NCBI GenBank assembly: GCA_018806985.1
Contig: JADANN010000369.1
Coordinates: forward strand, 2,360,501 to 2,424,500
Length of the DNA: 64,000 nucleotides
Source of the DNA: Angiostrongylus vasorum
Taxonomy: Eukaryota; Nematoda; Chromadorea; Rhabditida; Metastrongylidae
Direction of reading: 5' to 3'
Part shown: piece after piece, positions 24,301 through 34,989 of the stretch
Numbering within the stretch: the stretch's first letter is position 1
How the letters are laid out: each line of letters opens with the position of its first letter
Notes under the pieces: generated by a model
What the model was told of the DNA's origin: nothing
The model's input: the letters and a program-made list of their open reading frames with translations, nothing else
Database searches by the model: none
Translations under genes and position numbers: made by a program

Positions 24301-27300
24301 ATTCACGTTCAACGGAATGAATATTTCCGAATGCTCCAGTAAGGTTGAGCAGAAGGAAACGAGCGGCTTGGCTCTCAACAGCGCCGGGTGTGTAGTGAAG
24401 GAAACAAAGAACACCCAACTCCGTGCCCACCTTTTCGACTTCACGATACTCCTGCCTTTACGTATGGCACTGAAACCTAGTCGCTGCGTAAGCAGCGTGA
24501 GAGATCACTCAGCCTTATTGAACGCGCAATCGAAAGGACGAAGCTAGGAGCATGCCTTGCCACACAAATAAGGAAGGGGATCCGAAGCTCTGAACTACGT
24601 CAACGATCGACAGCCAAAGACGCCGTTATTAACCCAAATAGTCCAAGATAGATTAGGCCGGAGACGTAATGCGTTTGGACGCAACCGACAGACAAGAGCC
24701 GTTAGTGAGTGAATTCCTCGGGATGTCACATGTACTGCAGGAAGACCACTGACCCCATGGTCAAGGTCTTCACGAAAACGCTGGAAGACGATATGATGCT
24801 CAACGAGTCCCTAGAGCGAGCAGAACCCATTGGACTACTCTTGCACGCGACAGGGAAAAACGAAAGATTTACTTGCGCCCGCTCAAGTCACTCGACAGTT
24901 GTTAACGGAACGATAGGTGATTGAGGTGAACTCTTTTTACGAGAAAGATTCGTTATCGAAAACACACTACGTTTCTTTCAGAGAGTAGTGAATGTCCTTA
25001 AGACGTTACATACATATAGAACTGACTTTATTCTATCACCTTAATAGTAGATATAAATTATTCTTTCAGTTTCAAACTCATTTAGAATTAAGACCCTCAA
25101 AAATCGAAAATGGAACTCAAATTTTTAAGCTCTCAAGCAAGCGCGGTAGTAACAAAAACCATAGATATATTGGGGAAGGATACCGTGTTCTACTGGACAA
25201 AATCCCTTTTGCTCTGTTGTCCTCACATTCAAAATACGAGCCTCGACGAACAAAAACTGGAAAAAATACGTCTAACATGGAGTGAAAAAACCACTCTTTC
25301 ATCATAGTAAAACACAAGAACTTGTATAGTGCTTTGTAGGCAAATATTTGTAGATTCCTCAGGTGTTTATACCTACTAATAAAGTTAACTACGAGCTGAA
25401 ATATTTTGGTTTAGCACTTAAATTCCTATGGTGGTTTGCAAACCCTCTCCTATAAGTGTATGTTTCTGCCAAAGTCCTAACAAGCAGAACACGTCAAGCG
25501 AAAATTTCAATGGGCCCACATAACTTTCGTGAAGGCGAGCCACTCAGATATCTAAGTATTCGCATGAAAATTCTAGAAAAGAGCAAAATTGACTGTTTCA
25601 AAACCAATGGCAATGGGCAACATTCTGTCGGCAAAATCCCTGATCTGACTCACATGTATTCGATAGTTCCACAATAGGAATTCGCCCGTTCAAGCTCTTC
25701 AGGAACCAAGAGTTTACTAAGGCCAAAATCAGTTAATTTCACATGCCCATCTTCGTCCAGCAAGATGTTCTCCAGTTTCAAATCACGATAGATGACCTTG
25801 CGCTGTAAAAAAAAATATTATAGCTACGCCAACGTGGTGGACTACTACTGTATATCTCCAAATTCCTGTTGTGAGCACAGGTGCTTCATGAGGAGGACTT
25901 CACTTCACCCATTTTATGGGGAAACTGTGAGATGGCACCCTTATTTGATACTGGATTTCGCCGACTCTATTTTGTTAAAAACTGGAGCGTTCGGAGGGTG
26001 GTACGCAACGGTGCAGAGTATAGATAGAGAGATGTCACTACATGAAATTGCCAAATATTACTGTAATTTTGTTGTATTCGGTTTCGTTCTATAGGTGAAT
26101 ACCATTAAAACTTTAGTTCGCCCTTATCGCGCACTTGAGCCGCCTAGTGCTCGTACAAAATAAAGAAAGAGTAGCGCAACATTTTTTCGTAAGAGGTCTT
26201 TCATTCCACTTCAGTTTGGAAGTATTGCAGGCAATATCCCGAGCTCGCCTATGGGGAGACGAATGTTGGAGGCGAACTGAAACCTCCTTCATATTACTTC
26301 CTTCTTTCCTTCCAGTAACTTGATTACAGCTTTTCCAGTAAGTCTTCCATTAACTTAACTACAGGTTTTCAATCGAATTGGCGTGTAAAGTCAAATGTGC
26401 ATATATGCAAGCACAGTGACGGCATGAGTACTTTTTATGTGCATATAGGAAGTAAAAGTTTAACTCAGCACAGCTCTAGGAAGCTGCCTCCAAGTCTACC
26501 TCACTGTACCTAGATGTCTGCTTTTGTTTCGCGTCTAACCTTAACTAGGAATGCGCCATAAACCCTCGTGATTAACCACCTCGAGATACTTCACATAAAG
26601 GAGATCCACAACTTTTAGGAAGGAAGGAAGGAAGAGAAGGATCCTTAAAAAATTTGTTCTAAAAACCCTGCAGCAATTAGAAAATGTTAGCAATTAAAGA
26701 ACTCTTCAAAATATCTTATTCACACCTTGTGGAGGCTATCAATCGCTACTATCAACTCGGCTATAATAAACTTGGCGCTCTTCACATCAAAAGAACCATG
26801 GCTACATAAATGTGTAAATAGTTCACCACCTCGAACGTATTCTGAATAGAAAATTGAAGATTGGACTGTCATCGAAAAACAATATAAGGAATAAAGAGAA
26901 AGTGGAAATAGGACAACTTTGACTAAAGCACTAACCCATGACGATATGTAGCTTTGTATCAGTTTGAAAAGCGTAATAAAGATTGACAAAAAATGGTACG
27001 CCTCGCAGTCGCTCCAAAACTTGACGCTCTGCCAAGGTATGTTCCAACGTCTTAGGTTTAGATAGGACCTAAAAGACTTGAATCAAAAAATATAACTCCT
27101 CTCCGCTCTTCTGATCGAGCAGAAGTATGTGGCTCCATCGGCATGCTACGAATGGGGACCAGTGCCTGTCTGACCGACTCCGGTTCGGGTTGGGTCCTTT
27201 GAGGACCACACTGTTTAATTAACGCATGCTTTAGGGTTGATGCGTGTTACCTTGCACACCATCGTACTCCGGATCGCAACAAAAAAAATGAATAAATAGA

Positions 27301-28273
27301 TAAAAAAATATAACTGTTTCCAAAAGCTTCGTCATTATCTACTTTATCACCTGCATCATCTGTTACCCATTAATTGTCGTGTGTTTTGAGCCAGTAAAAT
27401 TCTTATTCGTTCTCAACGGACGCCAGAGATGATCATTGGGTTCCCTTTGTTCAAGAGATACACATCAGAATTCTTTACAAGACCTTCTATTTGTATTGTT
27501 TCTGGTAATAAGAGGGTCATGAGTACCCTACCCAGTCATAGCATAGTTTACTTTTGGTTATGCCTCTGGAAAGAAATGTCAAACTCCTGCATTTGGCTGA
27601 ACCTGATGGGTAGAACGAACCACCTGCTGTACATCGTAGTATAAACAAAGGAATAGCCTGCCAGCGAGGATGGCTCGTTACACCAATGCGAAAGAGGGAT
27701 TGTAGGAATCGTTACTATTTCTAGAAGTATAACAGTCCTCAAATACATCCACGAAAAAGAAAACCTAGACGTGTGTACATTAACAATAGTCATTCTATAA
27801 GTAGGACTTCAAGTTCATCTATAATTGGCTTCAGAAAACACAAAAAGTGTATACCAAATATATAGACGATAACGAGACACAAACCCTTATTTTTTCTAAG
27901 CACTTTCATCGCATAGATCTGAGCATGGTCCCTGCCTCCGATTTTTCGTACAAGAAAAACTTTTCCATAGGCTGAAAAACCGTTTAATAAAGCGAGAAAC
28001 AGATATGAACGAATCGTGATTCCGAAACCGTTTAATGTATTTCTGTTGAAAAAGGCAAAAGTAGATTCCATTTCGTAGCTGGTACATAAGTTATATCCAT
28101 TGTGGACATTTCCCATCCACACTGCCCTATAGCTGCACAAGCAAAAAGAAGAAACCAAAATGACAACTACTAAGACGAAACTCTGCTTGATACTCACCGC
28201 CCTTGCCAAGCACCCGCAGTAAGGCGAAGTTCTCCATGGAGACCTTTTCCTCACTCGGCAATTCAGTGGTCAT
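12353..28273 (-). CDS. rskn-2: Mitogen- and stress-activated protein kinase (MSK1/2 type, two kinase domains)
   Basis: MSK kinases are activated by ERK and p38 and phosphorylate CREB and histone H3 in the nucleus. Exons recognised: 28273-28198, 27971-27886, 27068-26936, 26841-26726, 25802-25654, 21835-21689, 21606-21393, 18243-17964, 17860-17736, 17658-17569, 14330-14233, 13193-13085, 13002-12852, 12721-12596 and 12507-12357, about 684 residues plus a linker exon not found. The N-terminal AGC kinase shows [61 protein letters not shown] and VDWWSMGV. The hydrophobic motif is [11 protein letters not shown]. The C-terminal CaMK-type kinase shows [50 protein letters not shown] with the MAPK-target Thr, [10 protein letters not shown] and [10 protein letters not shown]. 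The last exon ends [10 protein letters not shown], where a TAA (12353-12355) overlaps a GTAAGT donor, so it may stop or splice on. Introns hold RTE copies and SINEs. Confidence 0.93.
14640..15984 (+). mobile_element. RTE-type non-LTR retrotransposon, 5'-truncated, frameshifted
   Basis: Encodes the reverse transcriptase and C-terminal part of an RTE-type polyprotein: [60 protein letters not shown] and [20 protein letters not shown]. The active-site box FADDIV is present at 15183-15200 but in another frame, so at least one single-base frameshift precedes it. The C-terminal [20 protein letters not shown] and PSTRWSEFF follow in yet another frame. There is no endonuclease domain. The 3' end carries GGTGATATAGGTGATAATGA, a short degenerate repeat as expected for RTE tails. 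It sits antisense in the 3.2-kb MSK intron between the exons at 17569 and 14330. Confidence 0.9.
15985..16140. mobile_element. SINE family 2, deleted inverted dimer
   Basis: Starts as the minus-strand tail (GAGGTATTTGCAAAACTCCG, GACCGCAG), then jumps within about 60 bp to the plus-strand tail (GTTTGCAAATATCTCAGCAT, then CCCTGCCGTGAA and GTAGGCAGCAAATGA). The tRNA-like heads of both arms have been lost, leaving a short stem. It directly abuts the 3' end of the RTE copy. Confidence 0.65.
16310..16415 (+). mobile_element. SINE-like, diverged tRNA-derived fragment
   Basis: TAGCGGTATGG resembles an A box and TTTCAACCCC a weak B box, followed by CAGCCAAGCCTATCATCC, which matches the SINE 1 body. 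Truncated. Confidence 0.4.
16925..17290 (+). repeat. Repeat family B, full-length copy
   Basis: Contains GTGTTCCTGAGTGTCGG, GATGTACAGC, GGAGTCCGGCGTTTCCATTA, GACGACCTGGGGCAGACCTT, CTCGGGACTCCAGGGAACTA and the CCGAGTATCCAAATACCCAA end. In the same MSK intron as the RTE copy at 14.6 kb. Confidence 0.8.
18700..19250 (-). mobile_element. RTE-type retrotransposon relic
   Basis: Read on the minus strand, frame-broken fragments match the RTE reverse transcriptase: a NNYR box (the NYRPICLL position), [13 protein letters not shown] (the DHIHT position) and LFIDVKKAF. Stops and frame changes are frequent. It lies just upstream of the MSK exon at 18243, in the same orientation as MSK. Confidence 0.6.
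19890..20285 (-). repeat. Repeat family B, full-length copy
   Basis: The left edge TACTTACTTGGATA and right edge GGCGGTAAACCATTTGGAGG mark the usual termini in inverse orientation. Internal blocks TGGAATCCCGAGGTCAGCC, CACCAGGACGGTGGTGGATC and CACTTTCCAGCCACGATGAG are recognisable. In an MSK intron. Confidence 0.8.
20605..20810 (+). mobile_element. SINE family 1, internally deleted copy
   Basis: The head GCGTGTAGCGCAGTGG (A box) and GTCGGAGGTGCCCTGCAA run straight into the late body AGGAGATAGCAACACTGGGT, so the B box and middle are deleted. The 3' part GATACATCGGTAGGCCACCG, GATGCTTAATGAAG and GATTGATCAACGCCGAGAGC is intact. Confidence 0.8.
22021..22309 (-). mobile_element. SINE family 1, full-length with target-site duplication
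   Basis: Minus-strand copy, from the T-rich 3' end (AAAAAGATAAAAAGGACGAA) to the head with the B box (GAATCGATCCCATG) and A box (CCACTGCGCCACAC). It is flanked by a perfect 10-bp direct repeat, TCAAGACGTT, at 22011-22020 and 22310-22319, which marks a retroposed insertion. Confidence 0.9.
23090..24925 (+). mobile_element. RTE-type non-LTR retrotransposon, longer degraded copy
   Basis: Starts before the reverse transcriptase with [20 protein letters not shown] and [20 protein letters not shown]. Continues with the NYRPI box, [17 protein letters not shown], a [16 protein letters not shown] box, an intact [10 protein letters not shown] near 24138-24165 and C-terminal fragments ending near TRARSSHST-like sequence. 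Many stops and frameshifts; no endonuclease found. It lies antisense in the 3.8-kb MSK intron between the exons at 25654 and 21835. Confidence 0.88.
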
Positions 28274-28549
28274 TGCTTGTTGCGGATTAGGTCAAAAACC
28301 CGTGTCTTGGTCAAACACACCTAAAATTTCGAAAAAATATGAGCGAATCAGATTTACGACCGAAATAAGAGACATTAGTGACCAGAATGGCCAACTTTGT
28401 GATTAAGACACGCTCTAGGAGGTTTAAAAAACGAGTCGAATACCAAACAATGTATACCCTTTTAGTTACCAGTTAAAGTTTAATACACTGCAGTATGTTG
28501 CTAGTATTTGGTTCCCTCTTACGCTAATATAATATTCCAAGCAGTAATA

Positions 28550-28830
28550 AAAAAAAGGTAAAGCTCTCTACGTTGGTCAATCCCCTGACGGCTGCGCCAT
28601 ACGTTCGAGTTCGTCAAGCATCGTTGAAGGTGACTGAATGCACATCTGGTCTTTACAATGACTCGTGGTGGCCTATCGATGTATCGAGCCATGCTGCTAT
28701 CCTCCCAGACAAGTCTGGTACCAATCTACCAACCCCGGATGGATGGAGAGCTTAGTGTGCCTGGGGCATGGGGATCGATCCCATGTGTATTTCAGGGCGC
28801 CTCCGACCACTGCCCTATACGCGCCCTTTT
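28550..28830 (-). mobile_element. SINE family 1, full-length copy
   Basis: The 3' end GTAAAGCTCTCTACGTTGGT, body GATGTATCGAGCCATGCTGC, B box GGGATCGATCCCATG and A box CCACTGCCCTATACG are present. A short AGCAGTA repeat on both sides may be the target-site duplication. It lies just upstream of the MSK start. Confidence 0.85.
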
Positions 28831-29389
28831 TAGCAGTAGTAATTCAAACCAATTGGTATTTATCCGGTACAATACTTTCGGACAACGGTGGTACACACCC
28901 ACACTTTCAATTTTTACTTAACGAATTCCCGAAGACTTGATTTTTAACAACTCTCTGTGATTTCTTGGTAACTACGGTATTTAAGGACCAGAAGACCAAG
29001 TACAGTTACCGAACATATTTCGATCCATCGCTCCACTAGTATACATAAATCTTCTGGAATATGTCTTCAACCAGAATTTGTCCAAAACTTCAGCAAAAAA
29101 AAGGCTCAAAAATGTGACTTTTAAGCGGAGGGAAAAACCGAGTTGTGGTCCCTCCTCCTCCCAAAAACAGTGATTCCATCGTGGTAGAAGAAATTTATTC
29201 TGTTGCGAAAAACCAAAGGAGCTTCACCACTAATTGTGGTCATCAACATCATCTGTTTTTCATGTTGTAGGGTCACATTATTTCAGTCATATATATCTCT
29301 AAGATTGTGGTGAGTTGGAATCAAGAGAGTGAAGGTGATGATTCTAATGTTGCTTAACAAAAATGGTTTTCAAGATACATGGCACAAAA

Positions 29390-29665
29390 GGTACGTGTGG
29401 CGCAGTGGTCGGAGGCGCCCTGCAATACACACACGGCATCGATCCCCGCGCCCGTGGCTCACCAGGCCTTCCATCACTTCGGAGTCGCCAAATTGGTACC
29501 AGACTAATCTGGGAGGATAGCAGCACTGGCTCGATACATCGGTAGGCAGCTGCGAGTCATTGTAAAGACCAGATATGCATTCAATCACCTCCAACGACGC
29601 TTAATGAAGTCGAATGCATGGCGCATCCTTAAGGATTGATCAACGCCGACAGCTTTATCGCTTTC
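29390..29665 (+). mobile_element. SINE family 1, full-length copy
   Basis: Reads head to tail: GTGTGGCGCAGTGGTCGGAG (A box), GGCATCGATCCCCGCG (B box), 29 nt between the two boxes as in tRNA genes, then the body GCTCGATACATCGGTAGGCA and GATTGATCAACGCCGACAGC. This copy best shows that the family is tRNA-derived. Confidence 0.88.
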
Positions 29666-30149
29666 ATGTATAGAAGAGACTTTGCTCCTTCACAACAACC
29701 AGATATAGAATTTTTTCACACGGTGTCCTTTCAAAACATCAATACGCTTAGTGATGGAACTTGAAAGAAATTGACAATGAAATCCAAATATTAAGGATTT
29801 GCAATGGGGAAAGCGCCAGTTGCAAACACGAACAATACATTGGGGAGCGCCATCACGTCCCTGACAGACGGCAGCGTCTCGCCTGTTCAATTGCTTTCGT
29901 ACTCGAAATGTGAGTTTTGAAGCTACGAAATGGATGAAGCATACTCCATCGGCTCCAAAAATCAGAATTTCACCGTGGTCGAACAAGTAAAGGTTTATCT
30001 TGCAGATAGAAAATCGTAGACTATAACAGCTTCCACTGCAACAAAATTCACAAAAGATGAGGTAAGAACAACACAAAGTTTAAAGCGGCCATCGTTTGAG
30101 CATCGTATGCCCCCCTATAGAGGTTAGGTCGACGTGGAATTATGATAGG

Positions 30150-30345
30150 GGTTTTTAAGCATTAAGTGACGGCAGGTGTAGTTCCTAGTAGGTTGTTGGC
30201 CTTCGGAAAGTTAACAGCGTGTTCGATCCCCACCGCAGACAACTGCGGTCCGGAGTTTTGCAGATTTCTCAGCATCATTGTGGTTATATTGCACATCATA
30301 CCTTGCCATGAAAAAAGAATAGGCGGAAATAAAAAGTGACTACAT
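30150..30345 (+). mobile_element. SINE family 2, single copy
   Basis: B-box region GTGTTCGATCCCCACCGCAG, then GGTCCGGAGTTTTGCAGATT, CTCAGCATCATTGTGG and AAAAAAGAATAGGCGGAAAT. The A-box region is diverged. Confidence 0.75.
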
Positions 30346-30831
30346 TTGCATTAAAACAGTCACTGTGTTATTCCATCGGTACAGCAAGCACGGAGATCGC
30401 CTTTGCATTTATGGAAGCGAATTAACTGACCACAGCAAAAAAAAAGTTTCTCTTTTGTAAATTTCGCGAGATGCAATGAAGTTTTTTCTCGACTGAACAT
30501 TTGTGAACGACACCTGACAGGACATTTGTGGCAGGAAGTAGTAGACGTGAGCTCCCAGAGTGCATGAAACTCAGCTAACCATGGGTGGGACTCTCTGGGC
30601 TCCACCGTGGCAAAGGTTCATTGTCAGCTGGGATTCGAAGTGTAAATGCCGAACTCGCTCATAGTTTCACTCACATTGTCAGGGATTAATCTCCGCTGTA
30701 AAACGCAAATTGACACCCACGAAAATCCCCAGCCGAGTTAGAATGAATCGTGCAGGCACTAATAAGGTCCCAATTACCGTCATAATGTCGCAGTTTTCCC
30801 AAATTTTAAGCTTGTTCGAAGAATAACAATA

Positions 30832-31262
30832 CAGCTACAATGATGCTGAGATATTGGCAAAGCTCTGGATCGCAGGTGTCTGCGGTGGGGAACGAACGCG
30901 TTGTTGTCCTTTCTGGGAGTAACGCGCTCATCACCACACCATGCTGGTCTATCGTTTCGCCTGTCTCTCAGCTAGTTCTATCGATCACTGCCATCAGCAA
31001 TCCGGCCTCCCCAAATCAATCCCTTTGACGGGTGATTGCTGATGGCAAAAAGATCGATAGAACTAGCTGAGAGACAGGCGAAACGAAGGACCAGCATGGT
31101 GTGGTGGTGAACGCGTTACTCCCGGAAAGGACAGTAGCGCGTTCGATCCCCACCGCAGACATCTGTGGTCCGGAGTTTTGCAAATATCTCAGCATCATTG
31201 TGGTTGTTTCACAAATAATACCCAGCCGTGAAAACTAGTAAAAGGCAGTAAATAAAAAGTCA
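30832..31262. mobile_element. SINE family 2 inverted dimer (large palindrome)
   Basis: Two copies face head to head: a minus-strand arm about 30832-31000 and a plus-strand arm about 31035-31262, joined by a linker (CAGCAATCCGGCCTCC and TTTGACGGGTGATTGCTGAT). Arms of about 180 bp are nearly complementary, including the shared variant CCAGCATGG where the family usually has CCCGCATGG. Each arm has the B box GTTCGATCC or its variant. Confidence 0.88.
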
Positions 31263-31284
31263 ACATTGTGAATAACAATACAAT

Positions 31285-31470
31285 TTCTTGCTGATGGCAG
31301 TGATCGATAGAACTAGCTGAGAGACAGGCGAAACGAATGACCCGCATGGTGTGGTGGTGAACGTGTTAGCCCCCCGAAAGGTTAGTAGCGCGTTCGCTCC
31401 CCACCGCAAACACCTGCGGTCCTGAGTTTTGAAAAATATCTCCGCATTATTGTGCTAGTGTCAAATAAAG
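31285..31470 (+). mobile_element. SINE family 2, single copy
   Basis: Begins inside the linker (TTGCTGATGGCAGTGATCGA), then TAGAACTAGCTGAGAGACAG, CATGGTGTGGTGGTGAACGT (A box), CGTTCGCTCCCCACC (B box) and GGTCCTGAGTTTTG. Confidence 0.8.
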
Positions 31471-32216
31471 TTTCTGTTGAGTTTGTTCGTAAACAGGCTC
31501 AAATTCTCTTGAACCTAAACCGTTTACCATGTTGATGTTTCAAAACAGAAAATAGTCGCAGCCCTCGAGGATATGATCGTTAAGTGTTCCTAGCAAAATA
31601 TGAAAACTTGACAGCTAAAGTAATGAATATCACAGACGTAACGCTATGATCCATCCTTTCCACCCAAGTCGTTTACTCTGTGGGGGAAAAAACAAAAGGC
31701 ATGGATTATGAAGATGGTGAATCTTCTGACTACTATTTTGTACATTCCATTGCTCGCCCTCTTTAAAGGATCCCGAGCCGGTCAGTCGAAAGGATATTTG
31801 GTGTTTTTCCCAGGTGGGCCGATCTGTAGTTACACGGACCAACAGCGACCTTGTGCTTCTCTTGGACAGAGGTGGATAGACTCTCTGTTTCTGCTTCGTC
31901 GATGTGGCAAATACCTTCGCAATCGCACGAACTACACTCAACGGTCAACTCACGTCGGAACTTGCAAAACAGTATAGACAGGCGATAAAAGAAGATCTTA
32001 AAGAAAGAAGAGCAGCAGATGTAGTCGAAGCTGTATAGGCTAGGAACAGCATTTGCAAAGCTCGTCGAAAGTTCGCCAATTACAAGACCTAAGTTGTCAG
32101 ACTCCAACACCCAGATGGAACAGCTTCGGCTTCCAGAAAGGCAACAGAGAAAATTATCTACCATGTCTATTCTGCACTTTAAAAAGTCTCGCTTTCTGTT
32201 CTCCGTTTAAAATTAA

Positions 32217-32218
<2 letters not shown>

Positions 32219-32305
<87 letters not shown>
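32219..32305. repeat. (TA)n microsatellite
   Basis: About 87 bp of uninterrupted TA at the left border of the SINE 2 inverted dimer. Confidence 0.97.
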
Positions 32306-32306
<1 letters not shown>

Positions 32307-32694
32307 TTCAACGAAGCTGAGATATTTGCAAAACTCTGGACCGCAGGTGCCTATGGTGGGGAACGAACGCGCTATTGTCCTTTCCGGGGAGTAACGCGTT
32401 CACCACCACACCATGCGGGTCCTTCGTTTCGCCTGTCTCTCAGCTAGTTCTATCGATCTTTTGCCATCAGCAATCACCCGTCAACAGGGGATTGATCAGC
32501 TGAGAGACAGGCGAAACGAAGGACCCGCATGGTGTGGTGGTGAACGCGTTACTCCCCGGAAAGGACAATAGCGCGTTCATTCCCCACCATAGGCACCTGC
32601 GGTCCAGAGTTTTGCAAATATCTCAGCTTCGTTGAAGTTATATTTCGCAATATACCCTGCCATCAAAAAGAGTAGGCAGTAGGCAAAAAGTCTA

Positions 32695-32698
<4 letters not shown>
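32306..32698. mobile_element. SINE family 2 inverted dimer between two (TA)n tracts
   Basis: Minus arm about 32306-32470 and plus arm about 32490-32698 match over about 170 bp (GCTGAGATATTTGCAAAACT against AGTTTTGCAAATATCTCAGC). The linker is short, around CACCCGTCAACAGGGGATTG. Both ends abut (TA)n. Confidence 0.88.

Positions 32699-32761
<63 letters not shown>
32699..32761. repeat. (TA)n microsatellite
   Basis: About 62 bp of pure TA, directly right of the SINE 2 dimer. Confidence 0.97.
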
Positions 32762-32763
<2 letters not shown>

Positions 32764-33078
32764 ATCTCACCATTTCACGCTTCCGGAAGCCGAAATGACA
32801 CCTCGTTACAAATCATGCAACACCCACTTCAGACAGAGTAGTTCGCAAACTTCTAAAAAACCCTCCACCAGTCATCGAAACACTTATTCTGCTCAACATA
32901 CTTTACTCGTTAGAATGCAATGTCTACCCAAGATGCACACAATAACGAGAGGCATCCAAGTATCGCCAGAGCACAAGAAATCGCTCTGTCTAACTCTCGA
33001 CGTAGAAAAAAAAGACCTTTGACTCATTTCAGACCATCGCGGTTATGGAAGCCCCAAACAGGAAAAGGCGTTCATAGC

Positions 33079-33079
<1 letters not shown>

Positions 33080-33134
<55 letters not shown>

Positions 33135-33150
33135 CATATATATACATATA
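33080..33150. repeat. (TA)n microsatellite with TACA variants
   Basis: About 52 bp of pure TA followed by TTACATATATATACATATA; interrupts the RTE copy within its RT region. Confidence 0.95.
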
Positions 33151-34375
33151 TAATTCGTGAGATATATAAGTTTTTCACAGAAACATTACCATTCAACAAA
33201 AATATCGACGTAAAGTGCGGGTTCGACAACGGGATACCGTCTCGCTAAAACTTGCAGTTCCCCTCGACAGCATGAGGAAGTTGGAATGCGGCTAGAGTAA
33301 AATCAGCAGTCCACAATTACATCATTTTCGCTTTGCTGATATACCGTTCTTATAACATTAAGCTTAATTCATCAAGTAAAATTTCGACTAAATACCAATA
33401 AAACGATATTCATGCAATGCGGTCTTGCACCTGATGCACCTCAAAGTCCCCGGAATGAATATCTCTGAATGCTTCGGCGATGTTTATGTGCGTCGAGAAG
33501 TCAATCTGACAAACATCTTTGCTCCAGAACTGTGAACAGAAGAAACCAAGCGATTTCGTGAGAGCACTGAGGATGTAGTAAGGAGGAATAAGACCCCTCA
33601 ACTTTGTGCTCGTCTCTTCTAGACAACGATTATTCCTGCTCTATCGTACGCGTCGAAAACGTGGTGGCTTCGTAAGCAGGATGAAAGATCACTTAGCGTT
33701 ATCGAAAATGCAGGGAGTACCCCGTATCACTCAACTGAGAAAAGGAATCCAAGGCTCCGATCTATGGTACCGACCACATGCCAGAGATGCTTTTCTGCAC
33801 GCAAAATGTCGAAAATCAAATGGAGTACATAATGACCTTGAACCACAACGGATGAGCAAAAACGTTAGCGACTGGATTCCTCTGAATATCAAAAGCACAA
33901 CAAGAACACCATCAACCCGATGGATCAGATTTCTTCTTGAAAACTCTAGAAGAAGGTATGATGCTCAGGAAGTCACTGTAGAGAGCAGAACACACAGCTG
34001 CTTTTCGGCGTGACAGGGACAAATGGAGAATTTTAACGCGGCTACGAAGAAGGCGAAGGTGTCAAAAGCTAGCCCGATAAAATTGTTTATACGAAAATCG
34101 TGTCGTCCCAATTATGTGAAAAATTACTGACTATTGTTATCGGGGCCTAATGAAAGCCCGTTTTTAAGATACTGCCCTATAATGTGCCAGCTAATGAAGC
34201 GCCGACTAATGCAGGAAGCACTGCTTGCCAAAAAGCAAACGACATTTGATGGTGGGAATCGACCAACATCCGTCCTACACAAAAGGACACAGATAAAAAA
34301 AAGGACGCTGACAGGAGTTAACCATTATTCGAGTGGTCTTCCCTCCACTGGATTCGGCTCTATGAGACAATGAAC

Positions 34376-34460
34376 CTCCATACCGCAACAACGACCAGCT
34401 GTGGACCATCGACTCGAATCGATAAAAAACTTTTATAGCAACCTCGTGTCAGCTCAGTCA
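34376..34460 (+). repeat. Penelope-type terminal fragment
   Basis: GTGGACCATCGACTCGAATC, then TTTTATAGCAACCTCGTGTC, mirrors the terminal sequence at 58790-58925 in inverse orientation (GATTCGAGTCGATGGTCCAC). Short and isolated. Confidence 0.5.
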
Positions 34461-34682
34461 CGTAGAAAATAGAGAATTTAATGGCGCCAGCTCGAGTCAG
34501 TCGACGATCAGTAGGACGACAGGTGTTTATGTTGACTCTATTTGAAAACAAGTGTTTCAACAGTTAAAATACAGTAATAACGTTACTAATCTCCTCATAC
34601 ATTTATTAACGATGATGGAAGTCTCGCACGGATTCAAAAGACCGACTTCCAATTAACCACCATATTAATAAATAAATAATCT

Positions 34683-34980
34683 TGACTTTTAATGATGCAA
34701 AACTCCGGACCGCAGGTGTCTACGGTGGGGAACGAACGCGCTGATGGCAAAAGATCAATAGAACTAGCTGAGAGACAGGCGAAACGAAGGACCCGCACGG
34801 TGTGGTGGTGAGCGCGCTACTTCCCGGAAAGGACAATAGCGCGTTCGTTCCCCACCGTAGACACCTGCGGTCCGGAGTTTTGCAAATATCTCAGCACCAT
34901 TAAAAGTTATATTTCACAATACATACCATGCCGCTAAAAAGAGTAGGCAGTAAATAATAAGTCAAAATTGTAAATAATCT
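34683..34980. mobile_element. SINE family 2, one arm complete, inverted arm truncated
   Basis: About 50 bp of inverted arm (CAAAACTCCGGACCGCAGGT, GTGGGGAACGAACGCGC) precedes a complete plus-strand copy with the GGTGTGGTGGTGAGCGCG A box and a GTTCGTTCCCC B box, ending AGAGTAGGCAGTAAATAAT. Confidence 0.8.
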
Positions 34981-34989
34981 TGTTCATCT

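Larger units (their letters stand above)
31920..34060 (+). mobile_element. RTE-type retrotransposon, shattered by (TA)n tracts and a SINE dimer
   Basis: Pieces in order: 31950-32215, pre-RT segment ([36 protein letters not shown]); 32762-33060, early RT (KMHTITRGIQVSPEHKKSLC); 33160-34060, late RT and C-terminus (the FADD region is corrupted; SVIENAGSTP-like and NVSDWIPLNIKSTTRTPSTR remain). The gaps are filled by (TA)n runs and a SINE 2 inverted dimer. Heavily frameshifted. Confidence 0.75.

Noticed and set aside
27080..27300. GC-richer stretch ending in an AATAAATA tail, possibly another SINE
   Set aside because: No second copy was seen in the window and no promoter boxes are convincing.
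29390..29470. A- and B-box containing segments as tRNA genes (also in other SINE 1 and SINE 2 copies)
   Set aside because: No acceptor stem or anticodon arm can be closed, and the same sequence recurs with a long non-tRNA body; these are SINE heads.
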